Source: Paracoccaceae bacterium (GTDB lineage Bacteria; Pseudomonadota; Alphaproteobacteria; Rhodobacterales; Rhodobacteraceae). From it: a stretch of 64,000 nt of DNA. Of this stretch, positions 1 through 9,895 are shown in pieces (positions within the stretch are counted from its first letter, which is position 1; the number at the start of each line of letters is the position of its first letter). The translations under genes were made by a program, and so were the position numbers. The notes under the pieces were generated by a model. That model had not been told where the DNA came from, searched no databases, and saw only the letters and a program-made list of their open reading frames with translations. Where the stretch lies: contig CACAPQ010000006.1 of the NCBI GenBank assembly GCA_902534325.1, positions 1 to 64,000 on the forward strand, written 5' to 3'.

Positions 1-199
1 TATAAAGGATGAAGTATTTGATCCTTTCGTATCGGGCAGGGAAAACGGAACGGGACTAGGATTAGCTTTAGCTAGTAAAATAATTTCAGATCATGACGGT
101 TGGATTTCTGTTGATAGTGTTCCAGGAAATACAGTTTTTACGATTTCTTTAGCTACAATCAATGTTAAAAATAATTCTCTTACAGGTGAGGTTTCTTAA
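1..199 (+). CDS. ntrB: NtrB nitrogen sensor histidine kinase, C-terminal end (partial)
   Basis: Only the last 65 or so residues are visible; the frame starts at base 2 and the gene enters from the left edge. The fragment contains the end of a GHKL/HATPase domain: the F-box-like segment VFDPFVSGRENGTG followed by the G-box GTGLGLALA, then the final strand and a short tail. NtrB phosphorylates or dephosphorylates NtrC according to nitrogen status (signalled by PII in the family). The stop codon directly abuts the ATG of the following response regulator, so the two are translationally linked, as in other alphaproteobacterial ntrBC operons. Assignment as NtrB rests on that context, because the sensor part lies outside the window. 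Confidence 0.85.
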   Translation, partial: IKDEVFDPFVSGRENGTGLGLALASKIISDHDGWISVDSVPGNTVFTISLATINVKNNSLTGEVS

Positions 200-1573
200 A
201 TGGATGGTACAGTACTGGTTGCAGATGATGATCGAACAATAAGGACCGTTTTGACGCAGGCTTTGAATAGAGCGGGTTGCAGAGTTCATGCAACTTCAAG
301 TCTTACTACCTTAATGAGATGGGTCGCAGAAGGAAAGGGAGATACAATTATTACTGATGTAATGATGCCAGATGGTAACGGTTTAGAAATGCTACCAAAG
401 ATTGCTTCTGATCGGCCAGGTTTACCGGTGATAGTCATTTCTGCCCAAAATACAATTATGACGGCGATCCAAGCAGCTGATGCAAAGGCTTTTGATTATT
501 TACCAAAACCTTTTGACCTTCCTGATTTAATGAAAAGAGTAGCAAAAGCGCTTGAGCAAAAAAAAATCACCTATCGCGCAAATAAAAAGAATGATGATGA
601 TTCTAATTCTGAAACTGGGTTACCGCTTGTTGGTAAATCAGTTCCAATGCAAGGTGTTTACAGATTGGTAGCTCGGCTCATGAATGCAGACTTACCTGTT
701 CTGGTTTCTGGTGAATCTGGTACTGGAAAGAGTTTGATCGCAAAAGTTCTGCATAGTTTTTCTGATAGACGAAATTCACCGTTTTTTTCTATTTCTTCTA
801 CAGATTTGGTTGAACTTGACGGACCTGCAAAGATTCTGGCCAAGGCAAAGGGAGGGTCGCTTGTAATAGAGGAAATTTCTGATTTTTCATTGGAGACCCA
901 AGCGAGATTGGTCCAAATGATTGATAATCCAGGTGAGTATTCGCCAAGATTTATAGCAACAATACAAGGAAGTATGATGGACGCTGTAGATAATGGTATG
1001 ATTAGAAAAGACTTATTTTATAGATTAGGAGGGGCAACGATTGAATTGCCAAGTTTAAGGGAATGCGTTGATGATATATCCATTTTAACGGATCATTTTC
1101 TGAATATGTTTGAAAAAAACGGTGGTCCAAAGAGGCATTTGGAAAAAAAGGCAAAAGATTTATTTCATGGTTACAGTTGGCCTGGCAACGTAAGGCAATT
1201 ACAAAATGTGGTAAAACGATTATGTTTAACGGCTAGAGAACTTGAGATTTCTCTTTCTGAGGTCGAGCAATCTCTCGAAAATCAACCGGAAATGGAAGGA
1301 TCTTTTGTACAAGGCGGAACAGAAAAACTGTCTAGTGATATAGAGAGGCACCTTCGGAGGTATTTTGATTTGCATGGAAATATTTTGCCACCTGTTGGGT
1401 TATATCATCGTATTTTAAGGGAGCTAGAAATTCCCTTAATAGGTGTAGCGCTAGAAGCAACAGGCGGCAATCAGGCCAAGTGCTCTGATTTATTGGGAAT
1501 TAATCGGAATACTTTGCGGAAAAAAATCAATGAACTCGATATAAAAGTCTCCAGGCGTCGTAAATTGATGTAA
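200..1573 (+). CDS. ntrC: NtrC nitrogen response regulator, lacking the GAFTGA loop
   Basis: A 457-residue NtrC-family regulator. The receiver domain (about 1-120) has the acidic pocket at D9-D11, the phospho-acceptor D53 and the conserved K103. The AAA+ domain follows, with Walker A GESGTGK near 171-177. A C-terminal Fis-type helix-turn-helix ends the protein ([20 protein letters not shown] region). The AAA+ domain is degenerate. Walker A lysine and Walker B are only about 47 residues apart, and the ELFG...GAFTGA segment that contacts sigma-54 is absent. Walker B reads GGSLVIEE, with glutamate replacing the usual aspartate. Rhodobacter capsulatus NtrC is known to lack GAFTGA and to activate sigma-70 promoters, so this protein probably works the same way. 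It directly follows ntrB with no gap and precedes ntrYX. Confidence 0.9.
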   Translation: MDGTVLVADDDRTIRTVLTQALNRAGCRVHATSSLTTLMRWVAEGKGDTIITDVMMPDGNGLEMLPKIASDRPGLPVIVISAQNTIMTAIQAADAKAFDYLPKPFDLPDLMKRVAKALEQKKITYRANKKNDDDSNSETGLPLVGKSVPMQGVYRLVARLMNADLPVLVSGESGTGKSLIAKVLHSFSDRRNSPFFSISSTDLVELDGPAKILAKAKGGSLVIEEISDFSLETQARLVQMIDNPGEYSPRFIATIQGSMMDAVDNGMIRKDLFYRLGGATIELPSLRECVDDISILTDHFLNMFEKNGGPKRHLEKKAKDLFHGYSWPGNVRQLQNVVKRLCLTARELEISLSEVEQSLENQPEMEGSFVQGGTEKLSSDIERHLRRYFDLHGNILPPVGLYHRILRELEIPLIGVALEATGGNQAKCSDLLGINRNTLRKKINELDIKVSRRRKLM

Positions 1574-1654
1574 ATAAGCAACATATCTCTTGACAAATAC
1601 TAGTAAAGTTGTTGTGTGGTGATGTAAAATTGCAACACACGTTGGATTGGAAAT

Positions 1655-3886
1655 ATGTTCAGGGGTTTTTCTATAACAGCAAGTAGAAAAAAGTCTTTTT
1701 CTAAATGGCTTTTGAATTATGCGAGTTTGAAACCTTTTCAATCATCTATAAATATAATACTAATATTATTGGGACCAATATTAGCAGTCGCTACTTACCT
1801 TTTTTTAGGGCCGTTTAATGTAGCGGGACAGTCTATATGGTTACGCTTCTTTCTTTTATTTGACTTAGTTTATGTCCTATTAATTGTTAGCATTGTGTTG
1901 GTCAGAATTTTATTTGTTCTGTCTCAGCGCAGGTCTAGGCTAGCAGGCTCAAAACTTCATTTTAGACTTGCTGGTGTATTCACGACTATGTCGCTGTTGC
2001 CTACAATAACAGTTGCTATTTTTGCTACCGTTTCAATAAACTTGGGTTTAGAAGCTTGGTTTTCAGAACGAGTTCAAAGTGTCGTGGGCACGTCTTTATC
2101 TGCAGCTCGTTCTTATGCTAATGAACAGCAAAATGCTTTAGTTGAGGATACGCTTTCTGTAGCAGAGGATTTGCAAAAATTTCGAAAAAATAGAACTTTT
2201 ATTGAAGGCGATGAGTTGAGAAATGAACTAGCCTTGCGACAGATAAATTTACAGCGAGGTCTAAAAGAAGCGTTTATTATAAATGGATCCGGTAATATAG
2301 AGTTTCGAGGAGAACGGTCTTATCTTTTTGATTTTGAAAAACCTAGTGATCAAAAAATAAAAGAATCTATTCGAGATGTTGTTTTAATTGATGATTTTAA
2401 CAACAATGAACTAAGAGCTTTGGTTTATCTAAATGGGTTTGGTGATCGATATTTATATGTGACAAGGGAAGTCGATGGAACTCTATTTAATCTACTAGAT
2501 GAAACACAAAAGACGGCAGTTTTATATCAACAGATGGAAAATGATAGAACTGCCTACCTTCTAAATTTTGCAGTACTTTATTTTGCTCTAGCCCTTTTGC
2601 TTATCGTTTCTTCTGTCTTGTTTGCTCTTTGGTTTGCTGAACGGCTATCTAAGCCTATAGGGAGATTAGCTGCTGCTGCGAAAAGAGTTGGAGCCGGCGA
2701 GTTGACCACACAAGTTATTGAAGATGTCGGTGATGATGAAATTGCCCAACTTGGCCGTTATTTCAATCAAATGACAAAACAGCTGAAGCATCAGCGTGAC
2801 ACTTTAGTAGAAAATACTGAACAAATTGAAGAGAGACGGCAATTGTTTGATAGCGTACTCTCTTCCGTCACTTCTGGGGTGATTGTTCTTAGTCCAAATG
2901 GAAATGTGAATTTCACCAATAATTCAGCAAATATTTTAATTAATAAAGGAAAACAAATTACGCAAAGTAAACTTGTTGATAATTTTCCTGAATTAAATTC
3001 TTTATTTCAGCAACTAAAAAATACTGGAGCAGATAATTTGCAAGTTGAAATGAAACTTGTTCGGTCAGGTCGATTAGAAAATTTCTTAGTTCGCATGGCA
3101 CCTATGAATGAGGATGGAAAAATAAAAGGTTATGTTGTTGCTTTTGATGATGTAACCCAGCTTGTTTCAGCACAAAGATCAGCAGCATGGGGAGATGTTG
3201 CAAGACGAATTGCTCATGAAATTAAGAACCCACTTACCCCAATACAATTATCTGCAGAGAGAATTAGAAAAAAATTTAGTCCGCTTCTTGGAGATAATTC
3301 TGAAGGACTTACACAAATGGTTGACGTGATAACAAGGCAAACTGATGATTTACGTCGCATTGTTGATGAGTTCTCTAAGTTCGCGAGGATGCCAGAGCTA
3401 AGGCGAAGAAACGAAGACATTAACGCTCTAGTGGGATCAGCGGTTTCTCTACAGAAAGCTGGTCAGCCAAATGTTTCCATAAATTTTTCGAAATGTGACT
3501 ATCCAATCGAAATATCAATTGACGCAACATTAATCAATCAAGCCATAACAAATATTTTGAAAAATGCCGGGGAGGCTATAGAAACCCGAAAACAGACAGG
3601 CGAGTATGAGGAAGGCATAATTAGCGTTTTATTGGAAGATGGTAACGACAATGTTGTATTGAAAATATCAGATAATGGAATTGGTTTACCACAAGATCGG
3701 TCGAGATTATTCGAGCCCTACGTAACTACACGTGAAAAAGGGACAGGTCTCGGGTTAGCAATAGTAAAAAAAATTGTCGAAGAGCATGGCGGCATTTTGC
3801 AGTTAGAGGACTCAACTCCCTCAAAAGAAAGTGGAATAATTGGAGCTCTAATATCCATCGAGCTACCAAAGTCAAAGAAATTATGA
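1655..3886 (+). CDS. ntrY: NtrY transmembrane sensor histidine kinase
   Basis: A 743-residue membrane histidine kinase. The N-terminal third has three hydrophobic segments (roughly 33-52, 63-90 and 105-130), then a periplasmic region and a fourth membrane span near 295-325. A HAMP segment follows (begins LSKPIGRLAAAAKRVGAG), then a PAS-like domain (about 385-490) and a HisKA domain. The phospho-acceptor is H521 in RIAHEIKNPLTPIQLS. The ATP-binding domain carries DNGIGLP and GTGLGLAIVKK. This arrangement is diagnostic for NtrY, the partner of NtrX in alphaproteobacteria. Family members are implicated in nitrogen, nitrate-respiration or redox and envelope responses; the signal is not evident here. 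It lies 81 bases after ntrC and 23 bases before ntrX, consistent with one operon. Confidence 0.93.
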   Translation: MFRGFSITASRKKSFSKWLLNYASLKPFQSSINIILILLGPILAVATYLFLGPFNVAGQSIWLRFFLLFDLVYVLLIVSIVLVRILFVLSQRRSRLAGSKLHFRLAGVFTTMSLLPTITVAIFATVSINLGLEAWFSERVQSVVGTSLSAARSYANEQQNALVEDTLSVAEDLQKFRKNRTFIEGDELRNELALRQINLQRGLKEAFIINGSGNIEFRGERSYLFDFEKPSDQKIKESIRDVVLIDDFNNNELRALVYLNGFGDRYLYVTREVDGTLFNLLDETQKTAVLYQQMENDRTAYLLNFAVLYFALALLLIVSSVLFALWFAERLSKPIGRLAAAAKRVGAGELTTQVIEDVGDDEIAQLGRYFNQMTKQLKHQRDTLVENTEQIEERRQLFDSVLSSVTSGVIVLSPNGNVNFTNNSANILINKGKQITQSKLVDNFPELNSLFQQLKNTGADNLQVEMKLVRSGRLENFLVRMAPMNEDGKIKGYVVAFDDVTQLVSAQRSAAWGDVARRIAHEIKNPLTPIQLSAERIRKKFSPLLGDNSEGLTQMVDVITRQTDDLRRIVDEFSKFARMPELRRRNEDINALVGSAVSLQKAGQPNVSINFSKCDYPIEISIDATLINQAITNILKNAGEAIETRKQTGEYEEGIISVLLEDGNDNVVLKISDNGIGLPQDRSRLFEPYVTTREKGTGLGLAIVKKIVEEHGGILQLEDSTPSKESGIIGALISIELPKSKKL

Positions 3887-3909
3887 ATATGAGCCGGAGT
3901 ATAAATTAA

Positions 3910-5283
3910 ATGAGTGATATTTTAATTGTTGATGATGAAAAAGACATTCGTGAGTTAATATCAGAAATTTTAACTGATGAGGGATATTCAACACGTTCTT
4001 CTAGTAATTCCGCCGATTGTTTGAATCAAGTATCTAATGCACCACCCGATTTGCTGATTTTAGATATTTGGCTAAAGGATAGTGGTATGGATGGAATCGA
4101 TATCTTAAAAAAAGTCAAAATTGATTATCCTCAAGTTCCAGTAGTGATTATTTCTGGGCATGGTAACATAGAGATAGCAGTCTCTGCTATAAAACAAGGT
4201 GCTTATGACTTTATAGAAAAACCATTTAATTTAGAGCAACTTTTAGTCGTTGTTAGGCGTGCTATGGAAACATCGTCTCTCAGACAGGAAAATAAAAAAC
4301 TCAAGCAGAAAGACATGGTTGATTTTGAATTAAAAGGAGAGAGCAGTATATTTCGAAATTTAATGTCTAATCTAGATAAAGTTTCTAGGGCGAACAGCAG
4401 GGTTCTCATCAGTGGTAGTTCTGGTTCAGGTAAAGAGACTGCCGCTAGATATATTCATTCTAATTCAAAGCAAGCAGTTGGCGATTTTGTTTTGATAAAT
4501 TGCTCAACTTTTGACGAAGAAGACCTTGAAAGAACTTTATTTGGTTTTGAAAATCATGACGGCATACAACAAGTTGGAGCCTTGGAAAAGGCAGAAGGTG
4601 GTACTATTTATCTCGATGAGATTTCAGAACTGCCTATGGATTTACAGGGTAAATTGTTAAAAGTTTTAGTGGATAATAGATTAAACCGTCTAGGAAGCGA
4701 TAAAAAGGTAGATGTCAATTTAAGATTTATAAGTGGGACAAACACTGATCTTTTGCAAAAAATAGACGATAAAAAATTTAGAGAAGATTTATTTCACAGA
4801 TTGAGTGTTGTTCCAATAAAAATACCCAATTTAAGTGATAGAATCGATGATATCCCAGTTTTGGCAAAATACTTTGTCGGGAAATTGTCATCGATTAATG
4901 GTTTAGCATATCGGGAATTTTCCGATGAAGCTCTGACTTTTTTGCAAGGATTGAAATGGCCTGGAAATATTAGGCAATTGAAAAATATTATTGAGCGCGT
5001 CTTAATTTTGGGTAACCCGTCCGAGCAAATAAGTAGTGATGAGCTAATAATACCCGAAGTAAAACTTCAAGATAATGACGATAGTATTGACTCAATATCA
5101 CCTGAATTAACCAATATGTCTTTACGAGAAGCACGAGAAGCTTTTGAACGAAATTATCTTTTACTACAAATAAACCGGTTCGGAGGAAATATCTCAAAAA
5201 CAGCTACTTTTGTTGAAATGGAAAGAAGTGCATTGCACAGAAAGTTAAAATCCCTAGGTATTAATTCAGGTCAAAAAATTTAA
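3910..5283 (+). CDS. ntrX: NtrX response regulator
   Basis: A 457-residue response regulator paired with NtrY. The receiver domain has D8/D9 and the phospho-acceptor D52 (LLILDIW), with the conserved lysine in the IEKPFN segment. The AAA+ domain has Walker A GSSGSGK at about 169-175 and an intact Walker B, GGTIYLDEIS. The C-terminus is a Fis-type DNA-binding helix-turn-helix. As is usual for NtrX, the GAFTGA sigma-54 loop is missing: the sequence runs LFGFENHDG...VGALEKAEGG. NtrX therefore probably acts with the housekeeping sigma factor. It is immediately downstream of ntrY and followed after about 80 bases by trkA. Confidence 0.93.
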   Translation: MSDILIVDDEKDIRELISEILTDEGYSTRSSSNSADCLNQVSNAPPDLLILDIWLKDSGMDGIDILKKVKIDYPQVPVVIISGHGNIEIAVSAIKQGAYDFIEKPFNLEQLLVVVRRAMETSSLRQENKKLKQKDMVDFELKGESSIFRNLMSNLDKVSRANSRVLISGSSGSGKETAARYIHSNSKQAVGDFVLINCSTFDEEDLERTLFGFENHDGIQQVGALEKAEGGTIYLDEISELPMDLQGKLLKVLVDNRLNRLGSDKKVDVNLRFISGTNTDLLQKIDDKKFREDLFHRLSVVPIKIPNLSDRIDDIPVLAKYFVGKLSSINGLAYREFSDEALTFLQGLKWPGNIRQLKNIIERVLILGNPSEQISSDELIIPEVKLQDNDDSIDSISPELTNMSLREAREAFERNYLLLQINRFGGNISKTATFVEMERSALHRKLKSLGINSGQKI

Positions 5284-5361
5284 ATTGTTTTAATCATATC
5301 ATATTTGTTTTTTAGTTGAGTTAATTAGTCTATGATTTCGTTGTTAGCGAGGTAAGTCTCA

Positions 5362-6738
5362 ATGAAAGTTATCATATGCGGAGCAGGTCAGGTGGGTTGG
5401 CAGATTGCGCGTCATCTTGCTAGTGAGAAAAATGATGTAACAATAATCGACAGTGATCAAGATTTAGTTAGCAGGGCAACTGATACGCTAGATGTTAAGG
5501 GCGTAAGTGGTTTTGCCTCCTACCCAGATGTTCTTAGTAGTGCCGGTGCAGAAGATGCCGATATGATAATTGCTGCTACGCACTCTGATGAAGTAAATAT
5601 GGTGACCTGCCAGGTTGCACATTCGATATTTGATATACCAAGAAAAATTGCCAGATTGCGAAGCCAGTCTTATCTTGATGCCATTTATGCTGACTTATAT
5701 CGGCGAGATCATCTTCCAATAGACGTTGTTATAAGCCCTGAATTAGAGGTGGCTGAGGCTGCTTTGAAGAGGCTGTCTTTTCCTAATGCTTTTGAATCAG
5801 AAAGTTTTTTGAATAATCAGGCCCAGCTTTTAGGCCTTCATATTGATGAAAGTTGCCCTGTGGTTAACACTCCATTAAGACAACTCACCGATTTATTCTC
5901 AACTTTAAGAGTGATAGTAGTCGGTGTGCGAAGGCAAGGAATTCTTTTTGCTCCCGATGCAGGCGATCAGCTATTTTGCTCTGATGACGTGTATTTAATG
6001 TGTCATTCAAGTGATGCAAGCAGAACAATGGATGTTTTTGGAAAGTCTCAAGGCGAGCAGAACCGAATAATACTGATAGGTGGTGGGAATGTAGGTCTGA
6101 GAATTGCTAAAACTTTGGAGGAAAGTGAAAACCGTGTTAGGACAAAAATTATAGAAAAGAATAGATCAAGGGCCGAATTTTCCGCCGGTTCTTTGGAGAG
6201 AACAATCGTCTTACATGGTGACGGATTAGATTCGGGACTATTAGAGGAAGCTAGCGTGGCAAAAACAGATACTATTCTTGCTGTTACTGACGATGATAAA
6301 ACTAATATGCTTGCTGCTGTTCGTGCTAAATCAAGAGGCTGTAAAAAAGCAATCGCTCTAATAAATGATCCGACGATGTCTCCATTGACAGAACCACTAG
6401 GTATTGATGCATATATTAATCCAAGATCTACAACAGTAAGTTCGATCTTGCGCCATATCCGTCACGGTAAAGTTAAAAATGTATATTCTATTGGAGATGC
6501 AGAAGCGGAAATAATAGAGGCGCAAGTTATGTCAACATCTCCAATTTCTGGAAGTCGGATAGGTGATATAGACTTTCCAGAGGGCGTAATTGTAGGTGGT
6601 TTATTGAAAAATGGCGATATGGTAAAACCTGATAGTAATTCGAAAATTGAAGAAGGAGATATTATTGCCGTGTTTGCACTGTCGAAAGATATCCCAGAGG
6701 TTGAAAGACTTCTACAAGTGACAATAGATTATTTCTAA
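5362..6738 (+). CDS. trkA: TrkA potassium-uptake regulatory subunit
   Basis: A 458-residue cytoplasmic peripheral subunit of the Trk potassium transporter. It is a tandem duplication: two Rossmann NAD(H)-binding RCK_N domains, each followed by an RCK_C domain. The first begins at the N-terminus with GAGQVGWQIA and the second near residue 235 with IGGGNVGLRIAK. The nucleotides gate the TrkH channel. The start is supported by a GCGAGGTAAG ribosome-binding sequence just upstream. The trkA gene directly after ntrYX is a recurring alphaproteobacterial arrangement, and here it is followed 23 bases later by its membrane partner trkH. Confidence 0.95.
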   Translation: MKVIICGAGQVGWQIARHLASEKNDVTIIDSDQDLVSRATDTLDVKGVSGFASYPDVLSSAGAEDADMIIAATHSDEVNMVTCQVAHSIFDIPRKIARLRSQSYLDAIYADLYRRDHLPIDVVISPELEVAEAALKRLSFPNAFESESFLNNQAQLLGLHIDESCPVVNTPLRQLTDLFSTLRVIVVGVRRQGILFAPDAGDQLFCSDDVYLMCHSSDASRTMDVFGKSQGEQNRIILIGGGNVGLRIAKTLEESENRVRTKIIEKNRSRAEFSAGSLERTIVLHGDGLDSGLLEEASVAKTDTILAVTDDDKTNMLAAVRAKSRGCKKAIALINDPTMSPLTEPLGIDAYINPRSTTVSSILRHIRHGKVKNVYSIGDAEAEIIEAQVMSTSPISGSRIGDIDFPEGVIVGGLLKNGDMVKPDSNSKIEEGDIIAVFALSKDIPEVERLLQVTIDYF

Positions 6739-6761
6739 ATCACAAAAGTCTTAAAAACCTT

Positions 6762-8288
6762 ATGTTATCATATTTGAAAATAGGTCGAAACTTCAGAAGT
6801 TTGCCTTTGTTTTTTCAAGTTTTTGGAATCGCATGCAGTTTAATGATTTTTATTGCTATTTATGCCTTGGCCATTTCTCTTTTTAGAGAAGCACGAATAT
6901 TTTTTTATACTGGTTTGACCGGTTTTCTTGTTTTGTCATTAGTTGTTTTGTCTGTTTCTAATAGGAATTTGACAGAAACCGGGTTATCACAACTTTTTTC
7001 TCTTATTTCGTCGTTTTTATTATTGCCCATATTTTTAGCAGTTCCAACTTTGATTATTTTACCTAGTACCAATTGTATCGATGCGTATCTTGATATGGTA
7101 AGCGTTTTTACGACTACGGGTTTGCCGGTATTTGAAAAAGAATTTTTGACAAAGCCTATTCACCTTTGGCGGGCGTTAACTGCATGGTTTGGAGGCGGTT
7201 TGATTTGGATTGCCGCCTTTGTGATTTTATTGCCTGCTAATTTTGGAGGATCTGAAGATTTTTCAAATAAAAAAGGTTCGGTACTTTCCAGTAGAAAACT
7301 CACACTAGATGAAAGGTCCACTACTTTGGTCAAGGTAAGTCAAAGGTTAATACCTTTATATTTCGGTTTGACGATTGCTCTATGGGGCTTGCTTGCTGCA
7401 TTTGGTACGGACGGTTATACAAGTTTGATAAGGGCTCTCTCCGTAATTTCCACATCTGGCATTTCTGGTCCTGAAAAATTAGGGCTGGATGGAACAGGGT
7501 TTTTTGGTGAATTGGCAATCGTATTATTTTTGTTTATTGCACTATCACACAATATTCTTAAATTCCTAATCAAACAAGTTCGAGTGAAAACAATCGTATC
7601 CGATATAGAGGTTCGACTAGGTTTGTTTATAATATTAACTATGACAGTATTGCTTTCTTTAAAGCAATTAATTCAAGATAATTTCTACAGTGAGTTAAAT
7701 GATAAATATGGCGATTTTTTTGAATTAATTTGGGGAAATTTTTTTACTATATTTTCATTTATTACGACAACTGGTTACGTTAGCTCGTTCTGGAATGTTT
7801 TTTCATCCGCGAATGATATTTCACATACTACAATTATTCTTATCGGCTTGTGTTTGTTTGGTGGTGGAGTAGCCACTACTGCTGGTGGAATTAAATTACT
7901 CAGAATATCAATATTATTTTCAGCTTTTTCTAATGAAACTGGTAAATTACTTCATCCATCTTCAGTTTCTCGAGCAAATAACCATATGAAAAGTTTGGAA
8001 ATTTCTGTTTTTATGGCATGGATCTTTTTTATGTTATTTATAGTAAGTTTAGCAGGCCTAACAATTATTCTTGCTATATTTGAGATCCTATTTGAAGATG
8101 CAATTGTCTTAGCAGTAGCTTGTTTGACTACCACTGGGCCGATTATAGAAGTGATTGGCCATGATAAACTTTTAATATCTGATCTTTCGTTTATTCCAAA
8201 ATTAACTTTAGCAGTTGGAATGGTGCTAGGACGTTTAGAAATTTTAGTTGTGTTATCTTTGATAGCATTTGGCTTTAAGAGGGCTTGA
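6762..8288 (+). CDS. trkH: TrkH/KtrB-type potassium-uptake membrane subunit
   Basis: A 508-residue, strongly hydrophobic protein, the ion-conducting subunit of the Trk potassium system. It shows the repeated membrane-pore-membrane organisation of the TrkH/KtrB superfamily. Pore-region signatures are visible as FTTTGLPVFE, STSGISGPEKLG, TTTGYVSS and TTTGPIIE. These are four similar threonine/glycine loops, each expected to contribute to the selectivity filter. A typical GGGVATTAGGIKLLR segment links the third and fourth repeats. Length is close to the family norm. The gene follows trkA by 23 bases and is probably co-transcribed with it. Confidence 0.92.
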   Translation: MLSYLKIGRNFRSLPLFFQVFGIACSLMIFIAIYALAISLFREARIFFYTGLTGFLVLSLVVLSVSNRNLTETGLSQLFSLISSFLLLPIFLAVPTLIILPSTNCIDAYLDMVSVFTTTGLPVFEKEFLTKPIHLWRALTAWFGGGLIWIAAFVILLPANFGGSEDFSNKKGSVLSSRKLTLDERSTTLVKVSQRLIPLYFGLTIALWGLLAAFGTDGYTSLIRALSVISTSGISGPEKLGLDGTGFFGELAIVLFLFIALSHNILKFLIKQVRVKTIVSDIEVRLGLFIILTMTVLLSLKQLIQDNFYSELNDKYGDFFELIWGNFFTIFSFITTTGYVSSFWNVFSSANDISHTTIILIGLCLFGGGVATTAGGIKLLRISILFSAFSNETGKLLHPSSVSRANNHMKSLEISVFMAWIFFMLFIVSLAGLTIILAIFEILFEDAIVLAVACLTTTGPIIEVIGHDKLLISDLSFIPKLTLAVGMVLGRLEILVVLSLIAFGFKRA

Positions 8289-8378
8289 ACGAATTTTGTT
8301 CCTTCTTTTAGTTGATTTGATTTCTTTTTCGAGTATTTTAATGTTAGTCAAATAATAATAAAAGGTAAGGCTCCATAG

Positions 8379-8618
8379 ATGGCTTCTGATCGTCAAAATT
8401 TGCAAGACGCGTTTCTCAATCAAGTGCGCAAAACAAAAATACCGGTAACGGTCTTTTTAATAAATGGAGTTAAGTTACAAGGTGCAATTACCTGGTTTGA
8501 CAATTTTTGTATATTACTGCGTCGAGATGGGCAATCTCAACTAGTTTATAAACATGCTATCTCAACTATTATGCCAACCCAAAATATTTCGCTCTACGAC
8601 GGTGAAGAGGAGAGTTGA
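8379..8618 (+). CDS. hfq: Hfq RNA chaperone
   Basis: A 79-residue Sm-like RNA chaperone that forms hexamers and promotes pairing of small RNAs with target mRNAs. The N-terminus has the conserved [13 protein letters not shown] distal and proximal RNA-binding residues. The Sm1 motif spans [20 protein letters not shown] and the Sm2 motif is YKHAISTI. The C-terminal tail is very short, as is usual in alphaproteobacteria. It overlaps the start of hflX by four bases, giving the classical hfq-hflX pair. Confidence 0.97.
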   Translation: MASDRQNLQDAFLNQVRKTKIPVTVFLINGVKLQGAITWFDNFCILLRRDGQSQLVYKHAISTIMPTQNISLYDGEEES

Positions 8619-9895
8619 GGGACGTCAAAAACGACATCACGGCTGTTTGGGTTATTCAACCAAAAATAAAAAATGATTTAATCAACAGAACTATTGATGC
8701 CTCATTTGATGAGGCAGTTGCTCTTTCAAAAGCTTTGCCCGGTATCACCATGATTGGATCAACACTTGTTTCTATTGAAACACTTAGTCCAAAAGAATTT
8801 TTTGGTAGCGGTAAGGTGAATCAATTAGCTAAGATGTTTGACTTAGAAAAAATTGATTTGGTAATAATAAACAGCCAATTATCTCCCGTGCAACAGCGAA
8901 ACTTAGAAAAAAAATGGAAAGTTAAGATATTAGATAGAACTGCTTTAATATTAGAAATTTTTTCCAATAGAGCTGTAACTAAGGAAGGCGTTTTACAAGT
9001 TGAGATGGCTGCACTTACTTATCAACGGTCCAGACTTGTTAGAGCTTGGACACATTTAGAAAGGCAAAGGGGCGGTCTTGGTTTTGTAGGCGGTCCTGGA
9101 GAAACGCAAATTGAGGCTGATAAAAGAGCAATAGACCATCAATTGGTCCGATTAAGACGTAAACTTGATAAAATAAAAAAAACAAGAGACCTTCATAGAA
9201 CATCTCGAGCAAGGGTTCCTTTTCCAACAATTGCATTAGTTGGTTACACTAACGCTGGTAAATCTTCCTTATTTAACTTGTTAACCGGGGCTAATGAATT
9301 TTCAGAGAATATGCTTTTCGCTACGCTGGATCCAAAAATGCGAGCGATAAACTTAAGTAGTAAAACCAAAATTATTATTTCAGATACAGTTGGGTTTATT
9401 TCTAATCTTCCAACGGAGCTTATAGCCGCGTTTAGGGCAACGTTGGAAGAAGTTTTAGCTGCTGATGTAATTCTTCATGTGCGCGATATCTCTCATGATA
9501 ATTCAGAAGTGCATTGTTTGGAGGTAGAAAAAGTTTTGCAAAGTCTTGGCGTATCTGATGCAACGCCAATTTTAGAAATATGGAATAAAATTGATCTACT
9601 CGAACCCGAAATGCGAGAAAGCTTGAAAAATATCTCTGACAGAAAAGTAGGAGTATGTTGTTTATCTGCTTTTAATGGAGATGGTGTTTCAATCTTAATT
9701 GAGAAAGTTAGAAACCTAATCGAACCAGAAAAATTCTCCGAAACTTTATTTGTTCCTTTTGAGTTTGGCAAAAAGAAGGCTTGGCTTCATGAGAATGGTG
9801 TCGTTGTAAATGAAGTCTATAACGATGCTGGGTTTGAATTTGATGTGATATGGTCTGCTCGGCAAAAAGCAAAATATAAATCCTTTACTGATTAA
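8615..9895 (+). CDS. hflX: HflX ribosome-associated GTPase
   Basis: A 426-residue GTPase. The N-terminal HflX domain includes the characteristic [19 protein letters not shown] loop. The G domain has G1 GYTNAGKSS near residue 208, G3 DTVGF and G4 NKID. HflX proteins bind and split stalled or stressed 70S ribosomes. The start is a TTG that overlaps the hfq stop codon (TTGA), preceded by the purine-rich GAAGAGGAGAG ribosome-binding sequence; no better start lies nearby. This implies translational coupling to hfq. Its 3' end overlaps the convergent penicillin-acylase gene by 11 bases. Confidence 0.93.
   Translation: MRDVKNDITAVWVIQPKIKNDLINRTIDASFDEAVALSKALPGITMIGSTLVSIETLSPKEFFGSGKVNQLAKMFDLEKIDLVIINSQLSPVQQRNLEKKWKVKILDRTALILEIFSNRAVTKEGVLQVEMAALTYQRSRLVRAWTHLERQRGGLGFVGGPGETQIEADKRAIDHQLVRLRRKLDKIKKTRDLHRTSRARVPFPTIALVGYTNAGKSSLFNLLTGANEFSENMLFATLDPKMRAINLSSKTKIIISDTVGFISNLPTELIAAFRATLEEVLAADVILHVRDISHDNSEVHCLEVEKVLQSLGVSDATPILEIWNKIDLLEPEMRESLKNISDRKVGVCCLSAFNGDGVSILIEKVRNLIEPEKFSETLFVPFEFGKKKAWLHENGVVVNEVYNDAGFEFDVIWSARQKAKYKSFTD

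Noticed and set aside
1590-1630. Promoter for ntrY (TTGACA followed by TAAAAT)
   Set aside because: The spacing of about 29 bases between the hexamers is too long for a sigma-70 promoter.
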